Positions 8,259 through 16,794 of a stretch of 55,153 nucleotides of DNA are shown here, in pieces. The stretch spans positions 1,816,614-1,871,766 of the forward strand of contig CP070823.1 in assembly GCA_020344375.1 (NCBI GenBank). Direction: 5' to 3'. Source of the DNA: Gemmatimonadota bacterium. GTDB taxonomy: Bacteria; Gemmatimonadota; Gemmatimonadetes; Palauibacterales; KS3-K002. Numbering within the stretch: the stretch's first letter is position 1; the number at the start of each line of letters is the position of its first letter. The position numbers and the translations under genes are program-made. Below the pieces are notes generated by a model. That model saw nothing but the letters and a program-made list of their open reading frames with translations, did no database searches and had not been told where the DNA came from.

Positions 8259-9382
8259 CCCCTGCCCTCCACCAGCTCGTCAAGCGCGCTCAGGAAGAGC
8301 ATGACGCTCTGCTCACGACACGTCTCTCCCATCAGCCCGATCCGCCAGACCTTCCCGGCCAAGGGACCCAGCCCACCTCCAATCTCGATCCCGTAACGCT
8401 CCAGCAGAGCCCGTCGAAACCTCTTGTCATCGACACCGGCCGGCACGCGGACCGACGTGAGTTGCGGCAGTCGGTACGGCTCTTCGACCAGCAACTCGAG
8501 TCCACGCTCCATCAGGCTCCTCTGCAGTAGACCGCCCCAGCGACGGTGCCGTTCATAACGCGCCTCCAGACCCTCCTCGAGAATCGCGCACAGCCCCTCG
8601 TGCAGCCCGTAGAGCGCGTTGATCGGCGCCGTATGGTGATACACCCGCTCGGACCCCCAGTAGGCGGAGATCATCGATAGGTCGAGGTACCAGCTCTGCA
8701 CCTTGCCGGATCGCGACCGCACCCGCTCCACGGCACGCTCCGAAAGGGTGATCGGTGCCAAGCCAGGTGGCACGCTGAGGCACTTCTGCGTGCCCGAGTA
8801 TGCAACGTCGATACCCCACGCATCGACGTTCACCGGAACACCTCCAAGACTCGTCACCGTGTCCACCAGGAACAACGTGCCCGTGCCCCGCAGGTACCCA
8901 GCAAGCTCATCGAGCGGCTGCTGCACCCCGGTTGAAGTCTCGGCGTGAACCACCGCCAGCAGCCGCGCTCTTGGATTCGCCTTGTGCGCGTTGATCAATC
9001 GGCGCACGTCCAGCGGCTCTCCCCAGGCCGCCTCCACTGCCACGACCCGGGCACCGGCTCGCTCGGCCACATCCTTCATCCGCTGGCCGAACACACCGTT
9101 GACCCCGATGATGGCGCAGTCGCCCGGCTCCAGCAGGTTCACAAACGCCGTCTCCATCCCTGCCGAGCCCGTACCTGAGATCGGCACGGTGAGTCGGTTC
9201 TCCGTACCGAAGATCTCCCGCAACTGCGCCGCCACCTCGTCCATGAGCTCCAGAAAGTCCGGATCCAGGTGCCCGACCGTGGGCCGCGCCATCGCCAGCA
9301 GCACACGTGCGCTGACCCCTGAGGGCCCGGGGCCCATCAGGATGCGTCGCGGTGGCTCAAAGGGCGAGTAATGCGCGCTCAT
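8255..9382 (-). CDS. Class V aminotransferase (alanine/serine-glyoxylate type)
   Basis: PLP-dependent fold-type I enzyme. The 375-residue protein starts with [17 protein letters not shown], the usual opening of the alanine-glyoxylate/serine-glyoxylate aminotransferase group. HAETSTGV and [10 protein letters not shown] are the cofactor-binding strands, and the PLP lysine is in [16 protein letters not shown]. This family uses glyoxylate or ureidoglycine as partner; the exact donor cannot be told from sequence. It is co-transcribed with the mltD-like gene (four-base overlap), which has no evident metabolic link. A terminator lies just upstream, so it probably has its own promoter, which I could not identify. 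Confidence 0.88.
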   Translation of the reverse strand: MSAHYSPFEPPRRILMGPGPSGVSARVLLAMARPTVGHLDPDFLELMDEVAAQLREIFGTENRLTVPISGTGSAGMETAFVNLLEPGDCAIIGVNGVFGQRMKDVAERAGARVVAVEAAWGEPLDVRRLINAHKANPRARLLAVVHAETSTGVQQPLDELAGYLRGTGTLFLVDTVTSLGGVPVNVDAWGIDVAYSGTQKCLSVPPGLAPITLSERAVERVRSRSGKVQSWYLDLSMISAYWGSERVYHHTAPINALYGLHEGLCAILEEGLEARYERHRRWGGLLQRSLMERGLELLVEEPYRLPQLTSVRVPAGVDDKRFRRALLERYGIEIGGGLGPLAGKVWRIGLMGETCREQSVMLFLSALDELVEGRG

Positions 9383-9407
9383 TGGCCTGAGTTCGCTCAG
9401 AGGGGAG

Positions 9408-9433
9408 AAAAACCGCGTCAGGGGGGCTGACGC
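9408..9433 (-). terminator. Rho-independent terminator after the LeuA-like gene
   Basis: On the minus strand, GCGTCAG, a five-base loop CCCCC and CTGACGC are followed by GG and five T. This is a textbook intrinsic terminator placed just after the stop codon at 9445 and before the aminotransferase gene. Confidence 0.9.
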
Positions 9434-9444
9434 TCAAACACTTA

Positions 9445-9882
9445 TTATTCGCCAGTCGCAAGGAAGTTCCCCAACACGCGGTTGGTGGCGTTCAGCACCG
9501 CCCGGGCCACTCCGTGCGGCAAGCTGCCGTCATCGGTGGGGGCGGTGCCGACGAGCCGGCGGTGACCACCCGTCTCAGGGTCGAGCACACTCAGCGCGAC
9601 TATCGCCACCAGATCGTCGAACGCCCTGACGGCCTTCACACCAACGAGCCGAAAGCTCACACGAGCGCCCAACAGCCTGTGGAGCGCATCAAGCGTCGCC
9701 TCCGCGCACACGCGCAGGTCAACGGCGCCGTGCCCCACGGCTGCAGCTTTGCCGCGGTACTCCACGGCCCTCCATTCGAGAGCGATCTCAGCCTGTGCAC
9801 GCGTATCGGCGGCGTGCGACAGCTGAGCCTCGACCAGCCTGACGCGCTCGCGCGGAAGGCTGTCTTGCCACGAGTTGTTCAT
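9445..9882 (-). CDS. Stand-alone LeuA regulatory-domain-like protein
   Basis: A 145-residue protein with no enzyme domain. Its last 110 residues follow the pattern of the C-terminal allosteric (dimer) domain of 2-isopropylmalate synthase and citramalate synthase: a first strand IALEWRAVEYRGKAAAVGHG, a helix starting with a VDLRVCAEATLDALHRLLG, a strand pair with VGVKAVRAFDDLVAIVALSV, and the closing helix ARAVLNATNRVLGNFL. In LeuA that domain binds leucine. ATG 9882 is chosen because GGAG lies five bases upstream; the longer ATG 9921 has no ribosome site. The gene has its own promoter and terminator. Domain similarity is my reading of the pattern; function is unknown. Confidence 0.7.
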   Translation of the reverse strand: MNNSWQDSLPRERVRLVEAQLSHAADTRAQAEIALEWRAVEYRGKAAAVGHGAVDLRVCAEATLDALHRLLGARVSFRLVGVKAVRAFDDLVAIVALSVLDPETGGHRRLVGTAPTDDGSLPHGVARAVLNATNRVLGNFLATGE

Positions 9883-9969
9883 TGCAGCTCCGGCAGGATT
9901 CGGCGGTGCGTCAGCTCGCATCGCCGCGGGGGGAAGCCTGCTAGGCCGCAGAAGTCAGCCAGCGTACAA

Positions 9970-9998
9970 AAGCTAGAGACGCGGCTGACCCCTGTCAA
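9970..9998 (-). promoter_or_regulatory. Sigma70-type promoter of the LeuA-like gene
   Basis: TTGACA (9993-9998) and TAGCTT (9970-9975) are separated by 17 bases on the minus strand. The -35 is perfect and the -10 keeps the three most important bases. It lies directly after guaB and about 90 bases before the start at 9882. Confidence 0.6.
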
Positions 9999-10015
9999 CG
10001 TCCCCGCTGCCACGC

Positions 10016-11482
10016 TCACGGGTTGTAGTTCGGCGCCTCGCGAGTGATGGTCACGTCATGCGGGTGCGACTCGCGCAGGCCGCCTACCGTGATGCGGACG
10101 AAGCGCGCCTTTCGGCGCAGTTCCTTCAAGCTGGCGGCGCCGCTATAGCCCATACCGCTCCGCAGCCCGCCCACGAGCTGGTAGATGACGTCGGCGACGG
10201 GTCCCTTGTAAGGCACGCGGCCTTCGATTCCCTCAGGCACGAGCTTCTGGCCGTCGAGTTCGCCCTCCTGGAAGTAGCGATCGGCCGAGCCTTCCTCCAT
10301 CGCGGATAGCGAGCCCATGCCACGGATCACCTTGAACCGGCGTCCCTCCAACAGGAATGACTCGCCGGGGCTCTCCTCGGTGCCGGCGAGCACTGATCCC
10401 ATCATCACGGTGTCCGAGCCGGCGGCGATTGCCTTGACGATATCGCCGGAGTGCCTGACACCGCCGTCGGCAATCACCGGGACTTCGCCACCGCAACCCT
10501 CCAGCGCCTCCATGATGGCCGTGAGCTGCGGCACGCCGACCCCTGTGACGACGCGCGTGGTACAGATGGAACCGGGTCCGACGCCCACCTTCACGGCATC
10601 TGCGCCCCGCTCCACCAGTGCCGCTGCCCCTTCCCGTGTGGCCACGTTGCCGGCGGCCACGTCCACATCGGGGAAGCTCTTCTTCACCTGGCTAACCACG
10701 TCGAGAACGCCCTGCGAGTGACCGTGCGCGCTGTCGACCATCAGCAAGTCCACACCCACGCGCACCAACTCGCCCGCCCGCTCCAGATCTGAGCTCCGCG
10801 TGCCGACGGCTGCACCCACTCTCAGGCGACCGTGCCGGTCCTTAGCCGCATTGGGAAACTGGCGGCGCTTGAAGATGTCCTTGACGGTGATCAGTCCCTT
10901 CAGGTAGCCCGCGTCGTCGACCACCGGCAGTTTCTCGATCTTGTGCTCGTGGAGTATTCTCTCCGCGGCATCCAGTGAGGTGCCGACCGGCACCGTGACG
11001 AGCCGCTCGCGCGTCATCACGTGCCCAAGCGGCCGATCCAGATCCGTCTCGAACTGCAAGTCCCGGTTCGTCACGATCCCCACCAGCCGCCCGTCCAGCT
11101 CGACGATCGGCACACCGCTGATCGAGAACTGTGCCATCAGCCTGTGAGCGTCGCGCAAGGACGCATCTGGGTTCAGCGTGATCGGATTAAGGATCATCCC
11201 GCTCTCCGAGCGCTTCACCCGGTCCACCTGGGCGACATGCTGCTCGATCGTCATGTTCTTGTGAATGATGCCGATCGCCCCCTGCCGTGCCATCGCGATG
11301 GCCATCTCGGCCTCAGTCACCGTATCCATCGCTGCCGAGACCAGCGGGATATTGAGCAGGAGGTTGCGCGTCAGCCTGGTGCTCACGTCAACATCTTGGG
11401 GGTGGACAGTCGAGTGCCGTGGGACCAGCAAGACATCATCGAACGTCAAGGCCAGCGGAATCTCAGTCTCTCGTCGTCCCAT
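10016..11482 (-). CDS. guaB: Inosine-5'-monophosphate dehydrogenase
   Basis: Converts IMP to XMP with NAD, the committed step of GMP synthesis. The 488-residue protein has the N-terminal [12 protein letters not shown], two CBS domains at about residues 95-210 (usually nucleotide-sensing), and the barrel with [15 protein letters not shown], whose Cys near residue 305 is the catalytic one, GMGSLSAM, and the C-terminal flap [12 protein letters not shown] 11482 is preceded by AGGTG; a GTG two codons earlier is possible. A promoter and a roughly 90-base leader with competing hairpins lie upstream. Confidence 0.97.
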   Translation of the reverse strand: MGRRETEIPLALTFDDVLLVPRHSTVHPQDVDVSTRLTRNLLLNIPLVSAAMDTVTEAEMAIAMARQGAIGIIHKNMTIEQHVAQVDRVKRSESGMILNPITLNPDASLRDAHRLMAQFSISGVPIVELDGRLVGIVTNRDLQFETDLDRPLGHVMTRERLVTVPVGTSLDAAERILHEHKIEKLPVVDDAGYLKGLITVKDIFKRRQFPNAAKDRHGRLRVGAAVGTRSSDLERAGELVRVGVDLLMVDSAHGHSQGVLDVVSQVKKSFPDVDVAAGNVATREGAAALVERGADAVKVGVGPGSICTTRVVTGVGVPQLTAIMEALEGCGGEVPVIADGGVRHSGDIVKAIAAGSDTVMMGSVLAGTEESPGESFLLEGRRFKVIRGMGSLSAMEEGSADRYFQEGELDGQKLVPEGIEGRVPYKGPVADVIYQLVGGLRSGMGYSGAASLKELRRKARFVRITVGGLRESHPHDVTITREAPNYNP

Positions 11483-11503
11483 AGTCACCTGCGCTTAGCA
11501 GCC

Positions 11504-11547
11504 AAAAAGCAAGCGCCCGAGTCGCACTGCTTCACGCGCGCTCGGGC
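11504..11547 (-). promoter_or_regulatory. guaB: Possible attenuator in the guaB leader
   Basis: On the minus strand GCCCGAG (11541-11547) can pair with CTCGGGC (11515-11521). A second hairpin uses part of the same bases: AAGCA/TGCTT (11528-11532 with 11507-11511) plus GCG-type pairs inside, and it runs straight into five T (11504-11508). The two are mutually exclusive, as in an antiterminator/terminator pair. The terminator stem is only eight pairs with a small bulge, so this is tentative. Confidence 0.35.
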
Positions 11548-11578
11548 AATGTCCACTCTCCACAACTCCCCATAGCGC

Positions 11579-11608
11579 AAGATAGACCGCAGCTCACGCG
11601 GGTGTCAA
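11579..11608 (-). promoter_or_regulatory. guaB: Sigma70-type promoter of guaB
   Basis: TTGACA (11603-11608) and TATCTT (11579-11584) are separated by 18 bases on the minus strand. The -35 touches the stop codon of the DUF1232 gene. Transcription would start near 11572, leaving a leader of about 90 bases before guaB. Confidence 0.65.
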
Positions 11609-11982
11609 CGGTCCTCTGCTCCCTCCCTCAGTCTGCGCCCCACCTGCACGGGTATCCGGCGGGCCAGATCCTCGATGCTGCCGCATAGCGATTCCAGCGC
11701 TTCCTCCGGGCCGTCCCAGTGAGCGCGAACCAGCGCAGGGCCCGCGTTCGTCAGCACCCGATCGATCGCCAAAGCAACGAAGAAGAGATCGTCAAGCTGG
11801 CCCAGCAGCGGCAGCAGATCCGCGATCAGGTCCAGGGGTGCAAGCGTATAGGCCACTGCCGCCACCAGAATCGCCTTGTCGGCACGGGAGACACGCGAGT
11901 CGCCCACCAGCCGCGCCAGCAGCAGCAGGAACCGTGGTATGCCCGCCAAGAGAGCGCGGATTCGACCTCGCGACCTTGCCAT
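11605..11982 (-). CDS. DUF1232 (YkvA-type) small membrane protein
   Basis: A 125-residue protein whose centre, SRADKAILVAAVAYTLAPLDLIADLLPLLGQLDDL, read in pieces (KAILVAAVAYTLAPLDLI, then DLLPLLGQLDD), is the hallmark of the DUF1232 family found in many bacteria, with one or two membrane-associated helices. Function is unknown. ATG 11982 is used because it lies one base after the preceding stop and gives a natural basic N-terminus MARSRGRIRALL. It is the last gene of a three-gene operon with a conserved-looking soluble protein and a lipoprotein. Confidence 0.75.
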   Translation of the reverse strand: MARSRGRIRALLAGIPRFLLLLARLVGDSRVSRADKAILVAAVAYTLAPLDLIADLLPLLGQLDDLFFVALAIDRVLTNAGPALVRAHWDGPEEALESLCGSIEDLARRIPVQVGRRLREGAEDR

Positions 11983-11983
11983 C

Positions 11984-12355
11984 TCAGTCGACGATGATCT
12001 TGGTGGACCGGTCCTCCGGTCCCTCATCTGTGTCAGGCTTACGAGGCTTACGCCGGACATCAGCCAGCTCCTGCGCTACATCCCGCGCCGTCTTGGCCGC
12101 AGTGCCGACGGCCCGATCAACGACGCTCAGCGCGCTCATGACACCCTTCAGTGCCCAAGGCGCCGCCCGCCTGGCCCGCAGTTTGTCCTGGATCCCTTCC
12201 GCGAAGCGCTGCATCTTGTCTGGTTCCGGCGGCTCTTCACCGTACCTCTCCTCCAGGAACTCGATATAGTCGAGCACCTGGTACAGCCGCTCGTCAGGCA
12301 ACGATTCCAGCTTGCGCCAGACACGCCGGCGCAGAAACGCATCCGCCATCTTCAT
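11984..12355 (-). CDS. Hypothetical protein, helical N-terminus (DUF2281-like start)
   Basis: A 123-residue soluble, charged protein. The first 35 residues (LESLPDERLYQVLDYIEFL) resemble the short helical segment found at the start of DUF2281-type proteins and some antitoxins; a second part, VMSALSVVDRAVGTAAKTARDVAQELADV, could be an amphipathic helix. The C-terminus is acidic. No toxin-like partner is adjacent. It overlaps the lipoprotein gene by four bases (ATGA) and ends one base before the DUF1232 gene. Function unknown. Confidence 0.6.
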   Translation of the reverse strand: MKMADAFLRRRVWRKLESLPDERLYQVLDYIEFLEERYGEEPPEPDKMQRFAEGIQDKLRARRAAPWALKGVMSALSVVDRAVGTAAKTARDVAQELADVRRKPRKPDTDEGPEDRSTKIIVD

Positions 12356-13044
12356 ATCTCCTCTCTCGGCTCGACCGACGCACCGCCGCCCACATTCACC
12401 TCGAACGGTACCGAGAGCTCGGCCGGACCCAAGCGTATCTCAACGTCCAGCAGCGTCCCACCTAACCACGCGACATGCACGACATCGCAATCCTCCGCGT
12501 ACGCGCAGTCCAACTCCCACGGCATCTCCAGTCGCTGGCCCTCTCCCGCATCAAACACCAACAGGCTCCGCCGCCCACCAGGGTGCGCCAGCCAGATGGC
12601 CAGATAGCGTCCCGCCGGCGCCCAGAGGACCGAGTCAGGCAATGCCGCCGACCAGCGGCCGATCACACTGACGGGTGGCTGCCGCGGTCCTACCACACCG
12701 ACGCAGGCTCCGGGGCCACCTGTCTCCCAAGCGGCCCACAGCGTGTCGGGTGAGAGGTGCAGGCGGCGGAAGCGGGACCGCCCGAGCTCGGGGATCGGCA
12801 CAACACAGTCCGCCAGCGTATCCTGCGCTGATCCCGCGCCGGGCAGCACGGCAAGCGCCTCCAACGACTCACCCTGCACTCTGTAGAGAACGCCGTCGCG
12901 AATCGCGTACGGGCCATCCCGCGCCAACTCGCCGCTCGGGTGCTCCTCCTTGGCAGCGGGCGACCGCCTATCCTCACCGCAGCCGCACAGACAGGCGGCA
13001 AGGACGGTCCCGGCCAGCAGTACGGTACGGAGTACAGGATTCAT
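12352..13044 (-). CDS. Hypothetical lipoprotein
   Basis: A 230-residue protein starting MNPVLRTVLLAGTVLAAC with a lipobox near residues 17-22 (LCGCGED), so probably lipid-anchored in the envelope. The rest has repeating short strands such as HLSPDTLWAAWET, LWAPAGRYLAIWLAHPGG and SLLVFDAGEG that look like blades of a WD40/TolB-like propeller, but the protein is too short for a full one. ATG 13044 is chosen to give a clean signal peptide; an in-frame start at 13071 adds nine residues. No function assigned. Confidence 0.65.
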   Translation of the reverse strand: MNPVLRTVLLAGTVLAACLCGCGEDRRSPAAKEEHPSGELARDGPYAIRDGVLYRVQGESLEALAVLPGAGSAQDTLADCVVPIPELGRSRFRRLHLSPDTLWAAWETGGPGACVGVVGPRQPPVSVIGRWSAALPDSVLWAPAGRYLAIWLAHPGGRRSLLVFDAGEGQRLEMPWELDCAYAEDCDVVHVAWLGGTLLDVEIRLGPAELSVPFEVNVGGGASVEPREEI

Positions 13045-13136
13045 GGGTCGACAACAAGGTTTCCTGCCCAAAGCGGGCGCCCACCAGCTGCGCCTTGCCC
13101 GCCCTATACTACCGAGCCGCAGTAGGTGCGCGCTAG

Positions 13137-13613
13137 GACGGGCACGAGCGCGGCGATTTCCGACCGCGACTCCCGACGGGCGGTGCTCGGCGGCTAGGCC
13201 GCGAGATCGCCCGCGCCCTCGCAGCCACAGGCTTCATGTGCAGCCAGCAGGCGGCACGTCTGATGATGGGGTGCGGTACTGGCGTGATCATCAACATCGC
13301 AGACGTGGCTGCATTCCAGCCCTGGCCGGCCCACGCTCATTACTGTATCTGGAAGGCTGGACTCGTGATGATGACCCGCGTGTTGGCTCGCGCGCTGGGT
13401 CTGGAGATCCGCGTGAACGCAGTTGCGGCCGGTCCCGTGTTGCCTCCCGAAGGCCTAACCGACGGCGAGCGTCAGGAGCTAGCCCAACTGACCGCGTTGA
13501 ACAGGTGGGGAACCCCAGAGGACGTGGCTCGCACGGTGCTGTTTCTCGTCGATTCCGACTACATCACGGGAGAGACGATCGTCGTCGACGGTGGCAAGAC
13601 GTTGAGGGCCTAG
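13137..13613 (+). pseudogene. Short-chain dehydrogenase remnant with internal deletion
   Basis: The frame is open from the TAG at 13134 to 13613. It first encodes TGGARRLGREIARALAATG (13176-13232), the nucleotide-binding start of an SDR, and then jumps directly to FMCSQQAARLM, which normally lies about 100 residues further on. The C-terminal half is well preserved: IINIADVAAFQPWP, the catalytic-type YCIWKAG (YxxxK), RVNAVAAGPVLPPEG, RWGTPEDVARTVLFLVDS and YITGETIVVDGGKTL. The Asp in NIAD instead of Ser resembles pteridine-reductase/FolM-type SDRs. No ATG, GTG or TTG precedes the N-terminal piece; the first ATG is 13236. Half of the Rossmann fold is gone, so the product is presumably inactive. 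Confidence 0.75.
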
Positions 13614-13996
13614 GGTGCGCTCCCCTCCATGACGACCAGCGCGCAGGCGAACCCCGCCTCGTGGCTCAGGCTCACCCAAACCCTGTCCACACCCACGCGC
13701 TGTGCCCGCGCTCGCGCCGAGCCAGCGAGCTTCAGAGCTGGAGATCCCGACTCGGCCCGCGTGATCTCCAAGTCCGTCCAACGCGTGCCGGGGATCTTGC
13801 CGGTGCCCAGTGCCTTGAGTGCGGCCTCCTTGGCGGCGAAGCGGGCCGCCAGACACTCCGACGGGTCAGCACGCTGATCACAGTCCGCCAGCTCAGCTGG
13901 GGTGAAGAGGCGCCGACGTGCACGCTCGCCGTGCCGCTCGACCAGCGAGCGAAGCCGCTCCACACGCACCAGATCGACACCGATGCCCACAATCAT
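13610..13996 (-). CDS. acpS: Holo-[acyl-carrier-protein] synthase
   Basis: Transfers the 4'-phosphopantetheine arm from CoA to acyl carrier protein. The 128-residue protein has MIVGIGVDLVRVERL at the N-terminus with the metal-binding Asp, and ARFAAKEAALKALGTG with the second acidic residue, then WVSLSHEAGFACALVV. Length and motifs are normal. It is convergent with, and overlaps by four bases, the SDR remnant. The upstream neighbour is the AI-2E-family permease with a gap of 25 bases. Confidence 0.95.
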   Translation of the reverse strand: MIVGIGVDLVRVERLRSLVERHGERARRRLFTPAELADCDQRADPSECLAARFAAKEAALKALGTGKIPGTRWTDLEITRAESGSPALKLAGSARARAQRVGVDRVWVSLSHEAGFACALVVMEGSAP

Positions 13997-14021
13997 GTTG
14001 AGAATGCCGGGATGTTGTACC

Positions 14022-15212
14022 TCACCCCTCCAGTAGTGAAGGGATGCTCACCTCGGAAGCTGACGGGTGAACGAGCACACCGTCCCCAGTCGGCAGGCTG
14101 ATGACGGCGGGTGCATCCTTCTCGATTCTATGGAAGCCTTTCCCCTCGAGAATTCGGTGCACGAAGATGCGCCGCACAAATACCATGACGCTCGCCAGCA
14201 CCGGAACGGCGACCAGGAGACCCACGAAGCCGAGCAGCTTCGCCACCACCAGCACGGAGATGATCGTGAGCACCGGCGGCAGTTCTACCTTCTTCTCGAA
14301 GACCATCGGGGCGACGACGTTAGCCTCGAAGATATGCACGATGACGCCGAGCAAGATCACCAAGAGCGCCTTCGTGAGCCCGCCAGCGGAGAGGACGAAC
14401 AACGCCGGGAGCAGCGTCGATACAATGGTGCCGAAGAAGGGCACAATCACAGCCAGGCCCGTGAACACACCGAACGCGAGCGAGTAGGGCACCTCGAGCA
14501 GGATGAGTCCGATCCACGTCAGCAAGCCGAGGACCAGCATTGATATGCCCAAGCCGACCAGCCAGGCCCGCAGAGTGTGTCCCAGATCGGCCAGAATGTC
14601 ACGGGCCAGCTCACGGTACGCGGGCGGCGTCAGCGCGATCACACCCTCACGGTACAGCGACGGCTTGAGCGCCATGTAGATCCCCATGATCAGAACCGAG
14701 ACGACGTGTATCAGAACGCCGATCCCGGAGAACACGTAGGGCACGACGTCGCCGAAGAACTCGCTGACCTGCTGGTAGACTCGGTCCACAAAGCCCGGAC
14801 CTTCTTGGCCACCCTCACTGATCGTCGGGCTGAGGATGCGACCGAGCAGGTTGTCCTCTTGGGCCAGCCGTTGGAGCTCGAGTTCCAGCGCGTTGATGTG
14901 CCGCGGCAGAGCGCTGATGAGCCCCTCGAACTGATTGATGACGGGCGGAACGATCAGCAGCCCGACAAGGCCGATCACGAGTATCGTACCGAGCAACGCG
15001 GTGATCAGCCCGAGCCCGCGTGCCAGACCCAGTCGGACGGACAGGAAATCCGTGACCGCGGCCAGGTAGATGGCGAAGAGCGCCGAGATGAACAGCAGGA
15101 AGAGGATCTCGGCGACGCTGTAGATGAACAGAAGGATGAGGACGACGAATACAGTCGTCGCCAGAACGCCGTAGGCCTGGCGCGAAGTGAAGATCCGCGG
15201 AGTGTCAGCCAG
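14022..15212 (-). CDS. AI-2E family transporter (PerM/UPF0118)
   Basis: Polytopic membrane protein of about 396 residues. Hydrophobic segments near residues 15-65 form a pair of helices, followed by a soluble stretch with GLISALPRHINALELELQRL, and five or six helices after residue 150, including GLAVIVPFFGTIVSTLLPAL and the family pattern HIFEANVVAPMVF. Members export diverse small molecules or ions; the substrate cannot be predicted. No ATG or GTG reaches the N-terminus. TTG 15275 would overlap pspA by 71 bases; CTG 15212, with GGAGGAGGAAG just upstream, gives the 8-base overlap CTGGCTGA seen at other junctions, so I favour it. Confidence 0.85.
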   Translation of the reverse strand: MADTPRIFTSRQAYGVLATTVFVVLILLFIYSVAEILFLLFISALFAIYLAAVTDFLSVRLGLARGLGLITALLGTILVIGLVGLLIVPPVINQFEGLISALPRHINALELELQRLAQEDNLLGRILSPTISEGGQEGPGFVDRVYQQVSEFFGDVVPYVFSGIGVLIHVVSVLIMGIYMALKPSLYREGVIALTPPAYRELARDILADLGHTLRAWLVGLGISMLVLGLLTWIGLILLEVPYSLAFGVFTGLAVIVPFFGTIVSTLLPALFVLSAGGLTKALLVILLGVIVHIFEANVVAPMVFEKKVELPPVLTIISVLVVAKLLGFVGLLVAVPVLASVMVFVRRIFVHRILEGKGFHRIEKDAPAVISLPTGDGVLVHPSASEVSIPSLLEG

Positions 15213-15975
15213 CTTCTTCCTCCTCCGCCCCCTCTTCCTCGATGATCTCCGCCTCGCGCACCTCGTCGGGGGCAACTTCCGACTCGGCGCCCGCCGCCGG
15301 CAATAAGCCCATTTCTTCCTTTAACGCAGTCAGTCTGCGCTCCACGTCAATGTCACCGCCCTCAAGACGTGCGAACTGCTGTTCCAATTCGTCACCACCG
15401 AGCTCCTCGTCCACCTCCGCAGCGGCCAGCGCCCGCATCTCCGCCTCTTCGATCCGCTCTGCCATACGCTCGAAAGCCTCGAACGAGCTGCGATCGGCGA
15501 GCCCGGCCATCGTCTCATGGATCCGCTTCTGAGCCTCGGCTCGCTTCTGTCGGGCAATTAGGAGATTCCGCTTGCGCTTCGCCTCTTCGATCTTGCTGCT
15601 CAGCTGCCGCAGCGTGTCCTTCAGCTTCTCGGTCTCGGAGGCGTGGCCTCGCCACTGGTCCTCGAGCGTCCCCGCGTGCCCGCCGTGCTCCTGGCTGCGC
15701 AGTAGAGCCTGACGAGCTAGATCCTCGCGACCCTCGCGGAGGGCCAGCTTCGCGCGCCGCTCCCAGTCGGCGCTCTGATCTCGCTCATCCTGAACCTGGC
15801 GCCGCAGCTTCCGCTCGTCAGCGATCGCTACCGCGACCTCTTGCTTCGCCTGCGCCAGTTGGGATCGCATGTCATCGATGATCTGGTTCAGCATCTTCTC
15901 GGGGTTCTCTGCCCGAGCGATAAGGTCGTTGAGATTCGACCGGATCATCGTCGATAGCCTGCTCCAGATACTCAT
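15205..15975 (-). CDS. pspA: Phage shock protein A / IM30 family protein
   Basis: Membrane-remodelling ESCRT-III-like protein that protects the inner membrane under stress. The 256-residue protein begins MSIWSRLSTMIRSNLNDLI, an amphipathic helix followed by the family motif ARAENPEKMLNQIIDDM, then an almost continuous coiled coil to about residue 215, and an acidic tail (EEEGAEEEE). ATG 15975 lies behind GAGAGAG. It sits in a minus-strand operon with a YbjN-like protein and small membrane proteins upstream and a permease downstream. There is no PspF or sigma54-type promoter in sight; the likely promoter is the sigma70-type one at 17681. Confidence 0.93.
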   Translation of the reverse strand: MSIWSRLSTMIRSNLNDLIARAENPEKMLNQIIDDMRSQLAQAKQEVAVAIADERKLRRQVQDERDQSADWERRAKLALREGREDLARQALLRSQEHGGHAGTLEDQWRGHASETEKLKDTLRQLSSKIEEAKRKRNLLIARQKRAEAQKRIHETMAGLADRSSFEAFERMAERIEEAEMRALAAAEVDEELGGDELEQQFARLEGGDIDVERRLTALKEEMGLLPAAGAESEVAPDEVREAEIIEEEGAEEEEAG

Positions 15976-15985
15976 GGCTCTCTCT

Positions 15986-16375
15986 CTATGGCGTCCGGTA
16001 ACGGGACAGTGTCTCGTAGTGCGACCGCAAGGCCAGCATGATGCTCTCCAGTGAGGCCTGGAACTCGCTGAAATCAAGATCCGCCAGCTGCAATGCGTCC
16101 GTCAGCACGATCTCGTTTTCGGCCAGGCCGTAGGCACCGTGCAGGAGGTCTGCCGCATTGAGTTCAAGAAGCTCACGGAAAAGCCCATTCCGCAACTCCT
16201 CGTCGTCAGGCGCATCCATTACGGTGACCCGCATCAGCAGCAGTGGAGGGTCATGGGTGACAAAAACCGGCGCGACCTCGTGGACGTCGCCCACCACCCA
16301 TAGCCCCTCCTCAAGCTCCTGGTACGGCAGCTCCAGCCTGAGCATGAAGTTCTCTACGTCTTCGCGCGTGACCAT
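15986..16375 (-). CDS. YbjN / CesT-type chaperone-fold protein
   Basis: A 129-residue acidic protein: MVTREDVENFMLRLELPYQEL, then alternating strands (GLWVVGDVHEVAPVFV, PPLLLMRVTVM), and helices with LFRELLELNAADLLHGAYGL and a final long helix. This order is typical of YbjN and type III secretion chaperone (CesT-like) folds, which bind partner proteins. The ATG 16375 is preceded by GGAGG at short spacing. Its place directly before pspA, ten bases apart, suggests that it works with PspA, perhaps as an adaptor; that is inference. Confidence 0.7.
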   Translation of the reverse strand: MVTREDVENFMLRLELPYQELEEGLWVVGDVHEVAPVFVTHDPPLLLMRVTVMDAPDDEELRNGLFRELLELNAADLLHGAYGLAENEIVLTDALQLADLDFSEFQASLESIMLALRSHYETLSRYRTP

Positions 16376-16384
16376 GGCCTCCGC

Positions 16385-16678
16385 CTATGTTCGATTGTCA
16401 ACGTCCTCGATCTCGCCAGGACCAAGACTGAGACGTCGCGGTTCCGACAGCAGCCGCGTCAGGAAAGACTGCTCCTCGACCACCCGGTCCAGACGGTCAC
16501 TGAGCTCCTCCACGTCCCGCCGCAGCGTCTCCAGCTCGGTGTGCGAGACCGACCCTTCCGGCGCCCGTGGCGGCACAAGGTTACGAACCGCCTCCCCCAA
16601 TGCCTTACCTACCGGCGAGTCGATCAGAATGATCTTGGCCAGGATAACGAGCACCAGCAGGTACAGTATCGGCATCAT
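16385..16678 (-). CDS. Small single-pass membrane protein with coiled coil (PspB-like topology)
   Basis: About 97 residues. An N-terminal transmembrane segment (PILYLLVLVILAKIILI) is followed by a linker with proline and then a coiled coil, HTELETLRRDVEELSDRLDRV. This is the layout of PspB, the small inner-membrane partner in enterobacterial Psp systems, but the sequence is not recognisably PspB. ATG 16678 and ATG 16675 are both possible starts and no strong ribosome site is seen. It precedes the YbjN-like gene by nine bases, so it belongs to the psp-like operon. Confidence 0.6.
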   Translation of the reverse strand: MMPILYLLVLVILAKIILIDSPVGKALGEAVRNLVPPRAPEGSVSHTELETLRRDVEELSDRLDRVVEEQSFLTRLLSEPRRLSLGPGEIEDVDNRT

Positions 16679-16794
16679 CAGCAACTACGGCGCCGTGGGG
16701 CCGGGGGTTTCTCCACTGAGGGAAACCGCCCGCACGGACGGGCGGCCCGCGCGACCTCCAGCAAATATCGGCTTGTTACGGCGGATTGGCCAGG

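Noticed and set aside
12950-14101. A 383-codon plus-strand frame across the lipoprotein start, SDR remnant and acpS
   Set aside because: It is antisense or out of frame to recognisable genes, has an Arg/Pro-rich random composition and no domain pattern.
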